Source: Owenia fusiformis
Lineage: Eukaryota; Annelida; Polychaeta; Sabellida; Oweniidae
DNA: 64,000 bases
Assembly: GCA_903813345.2 (NCBI GenBank)
Contig: CAIIXF020000007.1
Span: 22,805,564-22,869,563, forward strand
Direction of reading: 5' to 3'
The notes under the pieces were generated by a model, which made no database searches, had not been told where the DNA came from, and worked only from the letters and a program-made list of their open reading frames with translations. Positions 39,687 through 54,600 of this stretch are shown piece after piece. Both the position numbers and the translations under genes were made by a program. The stretch's first letter is position 1; each line of letters begins with the position of its first letter.

Positions 39687-42600
39687 TTATGCCTCTAACA
39701 TGGCTTGGGAGTCCTTAACTGCTATTGTACACCCACAGTGCACTAGTCCCTTAGCCTTTCCATTGGTACATATAATCCATTCATCGTTTAGTTCATCGAG
39801 TATTTCTAGGACATCACCTTTTTGGTAGCTCAGCTGGGATGACTCCATAGACACATAGTGGCACAAACATTTCACAAGCCTGCAGGTAAAAATAACAATT
39901 TAACAAGGCATTAACATGACTAAATGTCACCACCATATTGCTCACAATATTATGAATCTTTTTTGACCTTGAGAAGGTCATTAAAGGTCAAATCTATAGT
40001 TAGATTTGAACTCTCGTGAGCTTATATATGATTTTGAAAAATTGGTCAATTTGAAACAAGTTGAGAAAAGATCTTTTAGACCTTTTTTAAAAATTTTTTT
40101 GACCTTTAGAAGGTCATTGAAGGTCAATTCTTAAATCTTAAGTCAGATTTGACATTCTGAGAACTTGTAGATTTTAAAAAAAACAAATTGGACAATTTGA
40201 AGCAATTTCAAACCACACAGTCAAAAAAAAATTGGTTAATTTGAAGCAAGTTGAAAAAAGACCTTTGTGATTTGAACTTCAGACAAGAACACAAATGTGT
40301 ACAAAATGTCCCCACCAATGGGTGATCCCATCAAATGGTTATCCTGAAAATGAGTAGACAAGACTTTACCAACACAATTTGAGGACGGAAAATCCAAAAT
40401 GGCCACCTTAAAATTTACCCAGAATGCCAAAGATTTAGTCAGTTCTAGATTTTCAAACTAAGAACCACCCCTGAAAATTTTTAATTGATCCGTCACACAG
40501 TTAACTAGAAAACATGTAAACAAGACTTTACAGACAAGATTTTAGGATGGAAAATCCAAAATGGCTGCCTTGACATTTACCCAGAATGTCAAAAAACTAA
40601 TCTGTTCCTAGATTTTCATACTAAAAATTCTAAGAATCATCCCTGAAAATATGACATTGATCTACCAAATGGTTCACCTGAAAACGCGTAGACAAGACTT
40701 TACAGACAAGATTTTAGGACAGAAAATCCAAAATGGCTGCTATGACATTTACACAGAATGCCAAAAAACTAATCAGATGTAGATTTTCACACTAAGAATC
40801 ATCCCTGAAAATTTGAAATTGATCTACTAAACGGTTCACCTAAAAACGCGTAGACAAGACTTTACAGGCAAGATTTTAAGACGGAAAATCCAAAATGGCT
40901 GCCTTGACATTTATCCAGAATGCCAAAAAACTAATCAGATCTAGATTTTCATACTAAGAATCATCCCTAAAAATTTGAAATTGATCTACAGAACGGTTCA
41001 CCTGGAAATGCATAGACAAGACTTTACAGACAAGATTTAAGGACGGAAAATCCAAAATGGCTGCCTTGACATTTACCCAGAATGCCAAAAAACTAATCAG
41101 TTCTACATTTTCATACTAAGAATCATCTCTGAAAATTTGAAATTGATCTACCAAACGGTTCACCTGAAAACGCGTAGACAAGACTTTACAGACAAGATTT
41201 TAGGACGGAAAATCCAAAATGGCTGCCTTGACATTTACCCAGAATGCCAAAAAACAAATCAGATCTAGATTTTTATACTAAGAATCATCCCTGAAAATTT
41301 GAAATTGATCCACCAAACGGTTCACCTGAAAACACGTAGACAAGATTTCACAGATAAGATTTTAGGACGGAAAAATCCAAAATGGCTGACAATAAAAAAG
41401 TGATTATGTGTTTTTGCTGATTTCTTCTTACAAAATTATCACATAAAACTACTGTTAACAATAACATAGGCTTTTACAACAAAGTACATCTGAAATTATT
41501 TATAAAGCTACTAAATAGTTAAAGTATGGAAACTCAAAAACACCATTCAATATGATACAAAGTATTATCGTGCGCTAACATTTCTTAAGACATTCAAAAT
41601 GGCTGACATGACTGAGCTAACAGGTCCAAAACCTAATCAGATCTAGAATGAAGTGAGCTGAACAAGATGTTAAAGTTTTAAAAGCAACTGTGAAGCCGTT
41701 TTTCTTAAAGTTTGCAGACAAGGATTTTAGCATTTGACTTCAAAATGGCCGACAGGAAGTAGGTATCGAGTTAAAATTTTTTCATCCACATCTGTATGCA
41801 CTCATAAGTTATCCCTGAAAATTTGAAGGTGATATCTGTAGCAGTTTTGGAGAAAACTCCCGGACGTGCGGACAGACGGACGGACAGACGGACGGACGTA
41901 CGGACGGACGCGCCTAGGCCGACAATATGGCCCCACACTATGTGGTGGGGACATAAAAACGTGTAGATGATTTTGAAAAAAATTGAAGTCAGAATTTGTT
42001 AAGTTATTGGAAGTTTGTTACAGACACCAACCGTCAACCACCGTCAACCGCCGTCACAAAAATCGGGACCATAACAATATGTCCCCACTTTTTGGTGGTG
42101 ACAATAAAATATTTACAGATTGAAGTTCAAAATGGAAGGGAGAGCTCAAATCATTCAGACTTTTCAGTTCATATTTCAGATTGTCAATCAAGTGAATGAC
42201 ACATGCATGACTGAATAACATTCTTTCTATTCCAAATATATAACAGCAATAACAAATGTTAGAGGGCAACATGTTATCCCCAATATCCTGCTGCTAGTAC
42301 ATTATCTTATTGAGAGCTGGTAGTTGGTACGACCCAAATATTATCTTCAGAAAACTAAAATGATTGTAGTCACGTGTACATAGTGCACAAGATTGAATTT
42401 GTTTTTCAATTTATTTTTGGATTAAAAAAATAATATTATTACGATTTCTCGTATTGAGATTCTCACCTTTTATGTTCCTGTACTTTTTGTTTTGGGGGAC
42501 TAACTGAGGCACGTGGGGGTTTCTTGGGAGGTATAATCTGCTGTCTAGGCACCTCAACTAATGAGACAGCTTGTTTACTGTAGAATGGGTCTGTTTGGAG

Positions 42601-45600
42601 AGTTGAAATGGAACTACTTGCAGTTTGGACAGGAAGTGAATGAGTTGACCCATATGGCGAATTATATTTTGAGCTTATAGGTGAATTAAGCTGAGAGTCA
42701 AGAGGAGAGTTTAGCTTCATTTGCTGTTTCCAATTTCTTGAAGCTTCACTCCATGAGCCTCCTGAGCAATTCGATGTCATACTGGACTGCTGAGACTTGC
42801 TTGAAGTTGTACTAGATCCCATCAAAAGTTTATCGAACACATTAATAACTTTAAGTCCAATTCCCCATTGTTGGGTTGCTTTGGCGGCTTTTACAGCGGA
42901 GGTCGTCATTTTACCTGCTATGGGTTTGGCTGCTGTCCAAGTTTGTTTAACTCTGTCAGTAATAGGCTTAGATGCTTCAACAGTGTTAGATATCATCTTG
43001 TTTGCTATTGGTTTAGACTTTTGAAACGTATCCTCAACAATTTTTGTGGCTATTGGTTTTGAAGCCTCTATTGTTTGTTTAACAATCTTGGGAGTATTCG
43101 CAAGGGTTAATTGCTCCATTCCCTGTTTAGCAACATTTACAACATCCACCGTGTGTTTAAGGGTATCTCCACTGGGAATTAAGCTATCCAGGGGAGTATA
43201 GTTTTGCAAAAAGCCATCACTTTTTTTCTCAAGATGTAGCTTTTGCGGACGAGACTGTTTGGTATCAAACACATATTCTGTAACACCTTTTTTATAAGCA
43301 GGAATATCCGAATCAGATTCCTGTAGAATTTCTTCTTCTGAACTTTCACTTTGTAGATCTGTAGCGACAATTTCATTATCCTTAAAGATTTGTTCAACAT
43401 GACCTTGTTTAGCAAACACTTGCATAATAGCGTCAGAGTTTACACTAGTGCAGCTTGAAGCATTTGATTGAATATCTTTCGATATAAGTTTATTTTCTGA
43501 TGAATCCATCGCTGGTTGATTGATTCGTTCCTTAACCATTTCTGATTGATTGGTTTGTTCCTTATCTAGAGTTTTTTGATTGTTTAGTCTGTCTTTATTT
43601 TCCTCCGAGGGAAATCCATCTACCTTCTTCTTGGCGAATTCTTGACTGCGGTGTAAACAACTGAAAAACAAATAATAGTTTTTTATTCTCATCCTTTTCA
43701 ATGTTAAACAAGGACCAAATGTCAATATGGTATTAGGGCACTTTAAACATTTTAATTATAGATAACAATAATATAGACAAAAGGTAAAATGGATTTCTAT
43801 TCAGTTGATTTCTTGATTTCTTGAATCTGGTATACAGTGTGCCAAATTACATAAAATGGAGATACTTGAAATGCGATAAAGAAGTGATAAGGATTTGAAG
43901 GTCAAGATTTCACAAAAATATGATATGCTACAAATTCATATACAAGCAGCATCTCACCGAAATTCAAAATCCAGGGAAATTTCAAAATTTATCCTGGATA
44001 AGGGGTCAAGAATCTGCGAAATAGTTGCCACAAAAGCCTGTGATGTACGTCCATTCAACAACACACTAGTTGAGTTGTAATGTTTTCGCAACACAGGCTG
44101 TTGGGAAAGAAGATAGCTGAACCATTGTGGTACCACTCGAAGGCTGAAAAATATGTACAAACATACTCTTACAAGGGTATATCAATACATTCTTAATAAA
44201 TGTCCCTAAAGCTGAAATGCCAGCACAAACAATGCAATAACAACTGTAAAATTAATTATTTTTATTTTATTGTATCAGAATATATCCTAATCAATATTTT
44301 GAATAACTGAGTGCCTTAACTAAGAGTGAAAATGGACAAATATGAAATATGTTAAAAGTACCATTTTGAGCAAAATGCGTTTTTCATTTTTCAAGATGAT
44401 CACCAAATAATGTGTAATTGATTCATTGACAAGTAATTGTGGAGATTTTGCATAGAGGCAAAAATTAATATTCTGTAGACTTTTAAACTGATACATTCGT
44501 ATATGTACTGTACTAATGTAGTTTTCTGAACTAATGTATTTCTTCTTCTGAAGATATGTATATAAACTGGTTTATGGCATTAGTTATAAATGTTCTTCTC
44601 ACCTTAAGAGCCTGCATATGAATGCATTGTACCTCATAGGTCCATTACTCAGGTATGAGGCATGGTTAATGTCTCTCATTATCTCATCCAGGTGACTGCC
44701 TTGCTTAACACCTGTAACATAAATAATACCACTTGTAACAAACAGAATACCATATGTATCATATAGAATACAGTGATCTCCCCAGTATTTTTTCTCAGGT
44801 GGGTGCAAAATTCTCATTCTCACAATTTTACACCAAAATTGGTCAAAATATGCCAATTTTTCATGATTTTTCTCATTTTCAAGTGGGTTCAAATGGATTT
44901 TCAGGTGGGTGCAAGCCTATTTACAAAATCTCAATTGGGTGCTGCGCCCACTTGCTTTAACAATGGGGAGGTCATTTGAATATCACCAATACATAGTACC
45001 ACCTGTAACTTACAGAATACCTCATGGATTAAATTCTACCCCTGTTTAAAACAGAATTTCCCCTGTAATATAAAGAATATCAGCTGTCATGTAGAGAATA
45101 CCACACGTATCATAGAGAATATCATTTGTATCATACAGAATACCACTTGTATCATACAGGCTGACACTTGTATCATACAGATTTTTGAGTTCTATTGAGA
45201 GTCCCTAAGGAGATTGTAGTGAAATAAAAAGTGAACAAGGAGGCATGTGACAGGTAACATATATAATAATATGGACTGACCTGTGGATGAGGTTTCCTCT
45301 ATTACTCTCCATACATTGGTCTTAACACGGCCAAAGAAGCTCCATGTATAGGCCTTTATGTCATCTTCCAAGATATGCAGAATCACTGGACACAACTTCT
45401 GAATGACCATGTGACCTTGTGCTACTGCATCCTGGCTACTTGATTGGTTCATTAAATCTTGGACCACAATATTGATTTCTTCAACATACACTGCAAACAT
45501 CAAACAGTTTTACATGCTTTATTTATTTCAAGAATTGGAGGAAATCTATTTTTTCAAGGAATGGATTTTGTTTATTTCTCAAATGAATTCTCAAATATGC

Positions 45601-48600
45601 ATATGCAATAACATCAGTCTACATGTTATTAGAAACATGTTAATAATGCTAATTCTACATCGTAGAGTTCATTGACACTTTTACATAAATATGATAAACG
45701 TGACAGAAAAATTACTTGTTTGCTTGATGCTCAGTGTAGGTCTGTCTTCACTCTCCTGTGTGGGAGGTAAGATGTTGCTCTCCTGTGGTGGAGGTGATTC
45801 ATCATGAAACACACTTGGAGGTGGGGAGTTATCCGCAGTAATGTGAAACTCAGAGGGAGGTGGCGAGCAGCTTGTATTAGACTCAACGGAAGTATCAGAA
45901 CCCGCAGGAATAGCTGGTGCTTTTATAGCAGCTGAAGTCTCTGAAGTACTACTGCAATCGCCATTTGAATCTGCAACATAATTCCAAGAATCCTACATAC
46001 TTACAGAACACAAAGAAAACAAAATGCTTTAAGGTTTTATAGAAAGATTTATCATAAGTCACTCACAGGCTTTGTATTGAATTTTCATTGTTTATATTTG
46101 TACACCCCTGTATACATTATGAAAGATGTGATTGAACCTTTATACTGAACATAATTTAATAAAAAAATTAGCATGTCATGTAGGCAAATGTAGAATCTAT
46201 ATTTTAGCTACATGCATCCCGGGGTGTTAATTGAGATTGACGAATATGTCATGAATTTGTTTATCTGTTTTTCTTAGAACCCTTTTACTTCTACTTCTAA
46301 AAAGACTATAATACAGCTAACGTCCTAAGATTTTTGCAGAAAGACTAAATATTAATGTTTTATTGTAAAATAGATGGCAGACTGATACAGTGCTACTGAT
46401 GAAAATGGTAAATTGCATATTATATTTTGTTTTCGCCTAGTTTAAGATTTAGCACTAACACAGAGACCATATTGATTTTCACCAGAATCAATAGAATTAT
46501 GCCAGGGAAAATTCAGATTCATTTCATGTTTTATATTTGCCTTTATATACTGTAAATTACTAATAATTTAAGAAAGTATGTGTGTCATTTCCTTGGATAA
46601 TGTAGCCATTTTTAGTGGTTTCACCTCAATATTGATGTAAGTGGTTCTTATCACCTGGAACATGTTCATTCCACATGACCTAGATTTTATAGCATTATTA
46701 TGACAAATTTGGCATAAACTTGGGATAAGTTAATAGTTTAAAAATAAAAATATGCAATGTTTGGCGAAATTGACAAGTGTTTTGAAAAATGTGAATATCT
46801 CTAAAAATGAGTCCCTTTATTTAAACTGAAGCCACTCTGAAAAATAAGAGCCTCCACCACTGAAAAAAGACTCTCTGAAAAATTAAAGGCCCTCCTGCTA
46901 AAAAATTAGAAGGTTTGCAAGACTGAAATTTTCAATATTCCTTGTCATCATGATCTAAAGATCACATAAATGTAATTAACTTTCATTTTCCTCAATAAAT
47001 ACGAGAAAGAACAGACTTTCAAAGAAAATCATTGACCATCAAAATTCTTAACTTCATTGATTATTTGTTGAAATCTAATTTACAGTTATTTGATTTCATT
47101 ATGATTCTCTTGCAACTTTATGTTACATGCATCTGCAGTGACTCTGGAACTGTGAGTCCCTTCTCGCTGCCCACACACCATCTGAACATTAATTCTGACA
47201 AAAGTTTAATGATCTCAAGTATATTTTTCAACCTTCTCATGTAAAGGGTATTTTAATCTGCAAAGCATGAAATGTACTTATAGGCAAAAAAATGTACTGT
47301 CATGATTTTTATATTTATTAGGATATTTAGGACTGGTATAGCTGATTTTTATAGGATTAATAGTTATCTTTACCCAAGACATTTTGAAGAAAACCAGGAG
47401 AAATCATCATAACAACTCTTGTAAAATAACCCTAGAATAAGTTTTTTAATGAGGTTAGAAAATCTGACAATCAGGATTGAAATAAACCAGATCTCTGTGA
47501 TCAAACTATTTTGCAAGGGTGTATATTATGCTGACGCCAAAAGTATCTCAGTAGACCAATATATTGGATATTATTGAGAGATATTATGAACCTTCTCTTA
47601 CTTTAGATTTCAGGTTAAGAATTTGTAATTGATTTCTATCAAACAGCTGGCCACATTAATGATTCTATAAGCCTTGAATAACATATGAACAAATCATTAG
47701 TTAAAGTATTAAATCTTAATCTCAGACAATACAAGTGAGGAAATAAGAACATTGCCATAGAATTGATTTTGTAATTAAGATTGTCACATCCACATTATGG
47801 ATTGTAAATATTATGGCTACACTAATATAATGGCTACACAACACATTGTATAAAAGCATTCATTGATTACCAGTGTTTTATTCTACATTTCTATAATGTA
47901 ATGATATCAATTGGTATTGGTAAATTGACATCGGATTCACAAATTGTGTAATATGTGTATGTTGAAATTCATCATCCAACAGATTTAAATGATTACATCC
48001 AAAATGATGAATTCATTTGGTGAGGTAAGCTCCCAAGCTCCCAGAATTGCATAATTTTCATTAAGTTGGATGGTATCATGTTTGTTCTGTACAGACTTCG
48101 GCCATCCTCTGTTTTATGGATATAATATATGGAGAAAAATAAATTAAATTGGATAAAACCATTTTGAAAGCATTTCATCCTGTGCGAGTCAATAAAGAAA
48201 AGAATATTACCTGTATTGCTTTTCTCCACATTACTGTTGTCTCTGCTAGAACACTGTGCCCTGATAGGGTTGTACAACAGCTTTGTCCTGGGGCGTCTCC
48301 TGGGGGAGTGATGTGGTGAACAATGGGGAGAGTGATAGATATTCTCCTCCGCAAACTTCACGCTTTTCTTTTTCTGACTTTCCGACATTTCACTGTAGGA
48401 GTCTTCCTCAGGCTCCTCGATGATATCAATGTGTGAGGATCGATTATGTGAGCTGTTGGACAAGGAATCGCAGCCGCAGAATGGGTAGAATTGATGGTGA
48501 GGGTGCTGAGCCGATTCATGGGCGCATGTCTCACATGTACAACCCCGATCAAACAGTGGAGAGCTGACTGATTTTGCTATGCCTTGTTTCATGGGGTCCC

Positions 48601-51600
48601 CTAGTGTTGATATATCGACATTCTTATCCAGGCCATGTTTCGTAAACAGGAAGTCACATGGGTCAGATAAGGATCGCTGTCTTCTATTCATTCTTTTTCT
48701 CAGACAAGACTTCAATGGCTTTTTTCTTAGGAAATTCCATGGCTTTTCTTTAATGGTACTTTCTGCGTGCTCTACATCATTAATAATAACCCCAGCATCT
48801 TGTTCTGTAATGTCATATTCATTCATCTTTATCTCAGTAGATTTGCAATCAGTACTCGTAGGTGTTCTCCCATAATTGTTAGGATTGTTTAATTTCTCAG
48901 CAATTTCTTTATGCAAGGATGTCTCCTCAAGGACTCCTTTCTGAATAAAACTGGGGTCAATGTTAAGCAGATTCAAAAGTTCTGTAAAGTCCTCACTCAG
49001 AAACTGGCTGCTAAGGTTACCTGCTGAATCGTAAGATCCTATCTCTATTCCAGAAGAGTTTGAGCTTGCATAACTTCCTGCACTAATTGACATGGGAGTT
49101 GTGCTTGAATCAGTTGACCTTTGACATTGATTCTGATTTCCTCTTCTTGGTGATCGTTGACGCTTTTTGTAAGGTGTGGTATCGCTCACCATGTTAAATT
49201 CACCATTGTTGTTTTCTGCATCCTTCGTTTCTGAGTTTGGACTATTTTTTTGAAAAATACTTTTCGGGATTTCACGACTTCCAGGCCGTACCGGTTTCAC
49301 AATATTACCAGGTTTCTTGATTCTCATTGTAACTTCTTGAGTTGTTTCATTGCACAAATTATCAATTTGAGTATCAGTTTCTGTTTCAGTAATTGTGTCA
49401 AACCAATCCTGTTTCTTTTTGACCTTTTTGCCGTTATCATCTTGATTTTGTGTGGATTTCTTAGAGAATAACGCAATAGGATCTAAAAGGCCTGGTATGG
49501 AGAAGATTGGCTCAGAGTGAGTGTTAGAAGAGCCACTGGTTGTGACTGATTGCTTTAAAAAGCCTAGATCAGGTAGACTTTTGTTTGGTGAATACATCAA
49601 ACTTGTGGACAGTCTGCAGTTTGAGACTGATGGGGAACTTGGAGTGAACCCAATAGTACTGGTGGAGACTTTACTCATAACAGGGAAGGGTTTCTCAGGG
49701 CAGAAGCTAGGGCTGAGGAAATTGCCTGAGAAAATGGCCGTTTTGGGTGACTTTAGGTGATTTTTAGCTTTATTGCCATCTTTAGGTTTCTCTATAGATA
49801 GGAAATTAGGTTTGCAGTTGATACAAAGTTCAAATGATGTCTGTAGGGATTTATCCAAACCTAATGTGGTTTCATTGAAGGATGTCTGTATGGATTTATC
49901 AGCATTGTTAGAGGGAATTTGCACTCCAAAGCTTTTCGTCATAGGAACAAACACTGGAGAACAGCACATACTACGCTTCTCTGAAGGGCCACACTTGGCA
50001 CATATCAATACAGGGCTCCCTTTGTTGTTAGAATCCCTATGTGAGTTACTACTACACAAGCTATGGTTACTATGGCTACTGCTGTATGATGCATGTATAG
50101 ATCCTTTATGTAACAGCAGATGTCTGATCGGAGACTTTATCCCATCCCTTGGGGATCTGATCCCATTTTGTGGAGACTTAATCATGTCCGTTGTCGTGAC
50201 AGGAGAATAATATGACTCTTCTGAGCTATGGGACTGATTCTCTGGAGACATTATGGATATCAAAAAGTTCTGAAAAGATTCAGTCAAAGGAGTAGGGAAA
50301 TGGTCTCCATTGCCAGCAGCCTGGGTTTTCAGCCTGTGATACATCTCGTACAGTGTTGCAGAATGTCTCTGAGGCTGGGTGTCTATAGACAAAACCATAG
50401 TTGGATTATACACACTGTTGTGTAGTTCATTGATTTGTCTGTCTGATACATGTTCATCCTTTGGTGATTCTAAGTCTTTTGAAACTAAACAATTTGGCAC
50501 ATTATCAACCCGAGCTTTTCTATTCAGATTGGGCAGACTCTTACTCCGATTATGTGACCCAGTAAGATCCAACGTCATGTTCTTTTTCGTTTCTTGAATC
50601 TTCCGCCATGTTGTTAGATTACGTTTTGGCTTCTCTGCTCTACATGGGCTAGATAGGGTTCTGTTTAGAGTTCGCCAGGTTACCAAGCTATTGTTTGTAG
50701 ATGATGGGGTATTAGGTCCAGTGCTAAGTTTCTCAGCTATTGTGTTGTTTTCTGTACTAGGACATGATTCAGTAGGGCTTGAATCATTGGAATCTGAGTT
50801 ACTTTCCGAGTCTGAATTCTTGTGCTGAGACCAAGTAGTCAGCAATTTCTTTGCTTTTGGGCTTGATAGTTCTGTACAGTCTATTGATATAAGTGGTTTC
50901 TCAGCGGGTATGTCTATAGGTTTAGTAGCCCAGGTTTTCATGTTGGGTTCATCTTGAGATTCACTACTCTGTGGTTCCGAGTCATCATCTGTTGCTCTAC
51001 TGCCACTCTGATCAAATGATAACACATAGTTTTCTTTCTTAGGACAGAGGTCATTAGAGTTATACATAAAACTGCCTGATGCATTAGTGCTTCCTGAACT
51101 TACGATTGATGGATTAGTCTGATCTGGTGCAGGTGATGCATTATCTGAAGGTGTGAATAATTGTCCAGATTGAAGCTCTGATAGTTCACTAGATGTTGTA
51201 TACCCAGCCTCACAATCTGATAATGTCACTTCTGGTAACCCACAATGCTCCCCTTGTTGATACATCGGCTCATCTCCATAGTAACCATCGTGGCTATAGT
51301 CTGATATACTTGCACTGACAGGAAGACTAATTTCACCAGAGCTGAAGAAATCCTTATCACTAACTGGTGGTTCCTCATTAGAACTTGCTTTCTCAGAAAA
51401 TTCAGATTCTTCATATTTTCGATTGAACAGACAAGAGTCTGATTTTGAAACTGCTGCCTCAATGTTGGATTTCAATTTTGGAGCTTTAGGTTGAGACTGC
51501 ATGTGTATACTGGCTAACAGTTCTAGTGCGTCACCATCCCCTTGAGTCAACATTCCCATGTCAATCTGTGCTAAATGGGCATCAAACTGTACCGAAAATT

Positions 51601-54600
51601 CATCGTCAAAGAAAAAGTCATCAGTATTCTCATTGTCGCATATTCCTTCTTTTCGTATACCACTGAGATCACTAACTTCTTCTGATTCCACTGAACTGAT
51701 AAAAACATTGACTTCTCTTGTAATTTGTTCATGATTTTTCTCAACATTGTCATAACTGCTTTTTCTGCTTCCATTTGTTTGTAGATAATTATCAACTTCA
51801 TCTCCATATTTCTCTGTTGGTTCATTCTTGAGTTCTTCTGTAGCCCGAGTGTGCGCATCATAAATATTGTTCAATTTTTCACCTTTAGAATTTGATTCAT
51901 TCACAAAATTGATATTTTCAGTTTTTACAGTTTCAGGCCTTATTGCACTAATTCTTGTTTCATCTATGACATTATTTGTTTTGATTGCACTGTTTCCTTT
52001 CTCAACTGCACATTTTTCTGTTTCAACTGCACAATAATTTGAGTCAATTTCTCTGTTTCTCATATCATCTGTTATATTTTGCTTCTCAACTGCACATTTT
52101 CCTGTCTCAGATTTACTCTTTCCTTTATCATCTCGAATACAGTCATTACTTATTGCACATTTGTTTCCTTGCCCAGGGGTTTGTTCCGTATTGGGCCAGT
52201 TATGTGTGTCCATTAAAGCCCCTATCTCTGACTCAACTATCCCATAACGTGTAGGCGACTCGGGGGTTAGACTAGAATAACACTGATTGTAATGTATCTC
52301 AATCTCAAGTGACGATTCATTCAAGTGTTCTCCACTGCCATAGTTATCACTGTCACCTTTACATGCATCATCTGATGATGTTTTTACATCCAGTGACGAT
52401 TCACTACCCTCACTCGATTTACTCGCATCATCAGAAGAATTTGAGACATCGTAAGTTCCTCGCTTGATGGGTTTCTTGGGAGACATATGGATATGGCGGT
52501 AACTTGTGGTGATTGATTGGTCACTGGGAATTGAGGGAATTGAGTTTGTAATGTCAACCTCCATGCATGTTAAGGTTAATTCGTTCTTTAAATCATTAAC
52601 CTGCATATGGCGACCTTGACCTTGGGCTGAGCACACCTGTAAAAAGAAAGAAAAAACATGGTTACATTCACATATGCCAATATGTTAATATAAGGCAATT
52701 CAAGATTCTGTTCATGATTCTGAGAGAAAAAATGCCTAAAGCATGCCTCTGAACTGAACAAAAAGCAAAGCAAAAATCTCACACTTCAGCCTTACATATG
52801 GTCCATATGCTATGCTTCTCAAGACTATATCCTTTATTTACTTCACAAGCATTAATGTTGTTTAGTATTTACTGCAAAGTAGGAATTTTACTCTCTAAAA
52901 TCAAATTACTTAATCCTTAAATTGAAATACACTTATTCATATGTCACCATGCCATCTTAGACACACCTAAATCACACACACACAATGTTTCTTACATTAC
53001 TTCATATTTTTTATTCCATTTCACTACATCTTTTGTTGAAAAAATGCTGAAATTAATCCATATAAAAATCTACAGATATAATAAGTACCACATAAAAAAT
53101 CATTTCAGTTATGTTCCTGCATTTCTTGTCGATGACGTACTCCCTTTAAGTATGGTATGTTTTCCAGAGTGTGTTATGCTGAAAATACTATGATATTACA
53201 CAGGCCCATTTAGCTTATAAATGCACAGTCTCATTTATATTCTCATCCATGAATCAATATTACAGAATTCCTATAAAGAATATTCGGAATATAAATTACA
53301 TAATGTAAGGTTGTCCTTCAGGTGTAGAGGACTTTTACTTGCCTGTGTAAGACCATTACCATATTGGTAGTAAGGGGCATGTATTGAAAGAACACAGAGC
53401 AAAATTAGAAAACAAAGACTCTACCATACTATTTTATGATTTCACGACGGCATAATTCAACATGTTAATTAAATACTATAATACACAAAACATTTCACAA
53501 ATATGTCATGTAAGTGATTTTACTATTATTGAGAATAATAATCATTAAAGAATTCAAGAAGCAAATAGTGCATAGATAAATTTGAAAATTTCATGTAGCA
53601 CATTAAACAATTGCTAAAAGTCTAAACTTTACAGTATTTTATCCATGATGCCCAAAGGGTGACTGATGACCGACCAACATATTGGATACATAATATTTAA
53701 AAAACGATCATATTACATGTATATCTTTTAGACATAACGGCGCCTATTGTCTTTATCCAGGATATGGGAAATCAATTAATTCATTCTGGAAACTATTGTA
53801 TTGTTCTATTGTATTACAGTTACTTTCATAGATCACCTTCAAAGGAAGTGACCCATGCATATAAGCAATTTAGTAGATTGAAGTTATTAAACAATAACAG
53901 GTTATTTCAGATCTATATATTGAGGTAGGAAGTTGGCAAATTCTTTTATCAGATAATTGCTTTTTCCGAAACCAATAAGCCTAATTTCTCAATGATATCC
54001 TAACCATTTTTATCTTGAATATCTATTGGTTGGTTGGAGACCATGTGATGCCACGGTTAAATAGCCACATTTCCCAGAGGAGAAGCCTCTCTGCTAGATT
54101 TCAATCAACTGCTATTGACTGAGTCTCCCCAGTTGCCTTACATGACCCCTTCTATCTCATTTTCATTCTCTTTCTTCCATCTCAATCCCCGTAACATTTC
54201 TGTTAAGGTTATTCTCTTTTATATGTTTTATTGCATCATGATAAACCATGACATCTCATTTCTTCTCAGCCCTGAGATCATGTTTTAGGTGAAACGGAAA
54301 GATGCTATGAGTATCACAATGGTTCTATTGAGTTCAATGTAATCTCTTAAGCCATTAACTTATATATCTGAGTATAGTACATACTCTAGAAGTAGTTAGA
54401 TCATCGTGACTCAGTTAGACATGGAATTGTTCCGCTTATCTACATAATTTATTACCTCAGAAAATGGCAAGAGCAATAACAGATATCAAGCCAACCTAGG
54501 ACCAACATTTGAATTCTCTGTTTAATGGAATTTATTTTGTAAATAAGAACCAATGTTCTATTTTATTCTACTCTAATATACTTCCTCCCCTGTTCTTAAA

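Noticed and set aside
42797-43062. Plus-strand open frames opposite RUSC exon 8
   Set aside because: They are antisense shadows of the repeated RUSC coding sequence.
47993-48210. C-terminal extension of the large RUSC exon to a stop
   Set aside because: A GTAATA donor at 48210 is in phase with the next exon, which leads to the RUN domain; the extension is intron.
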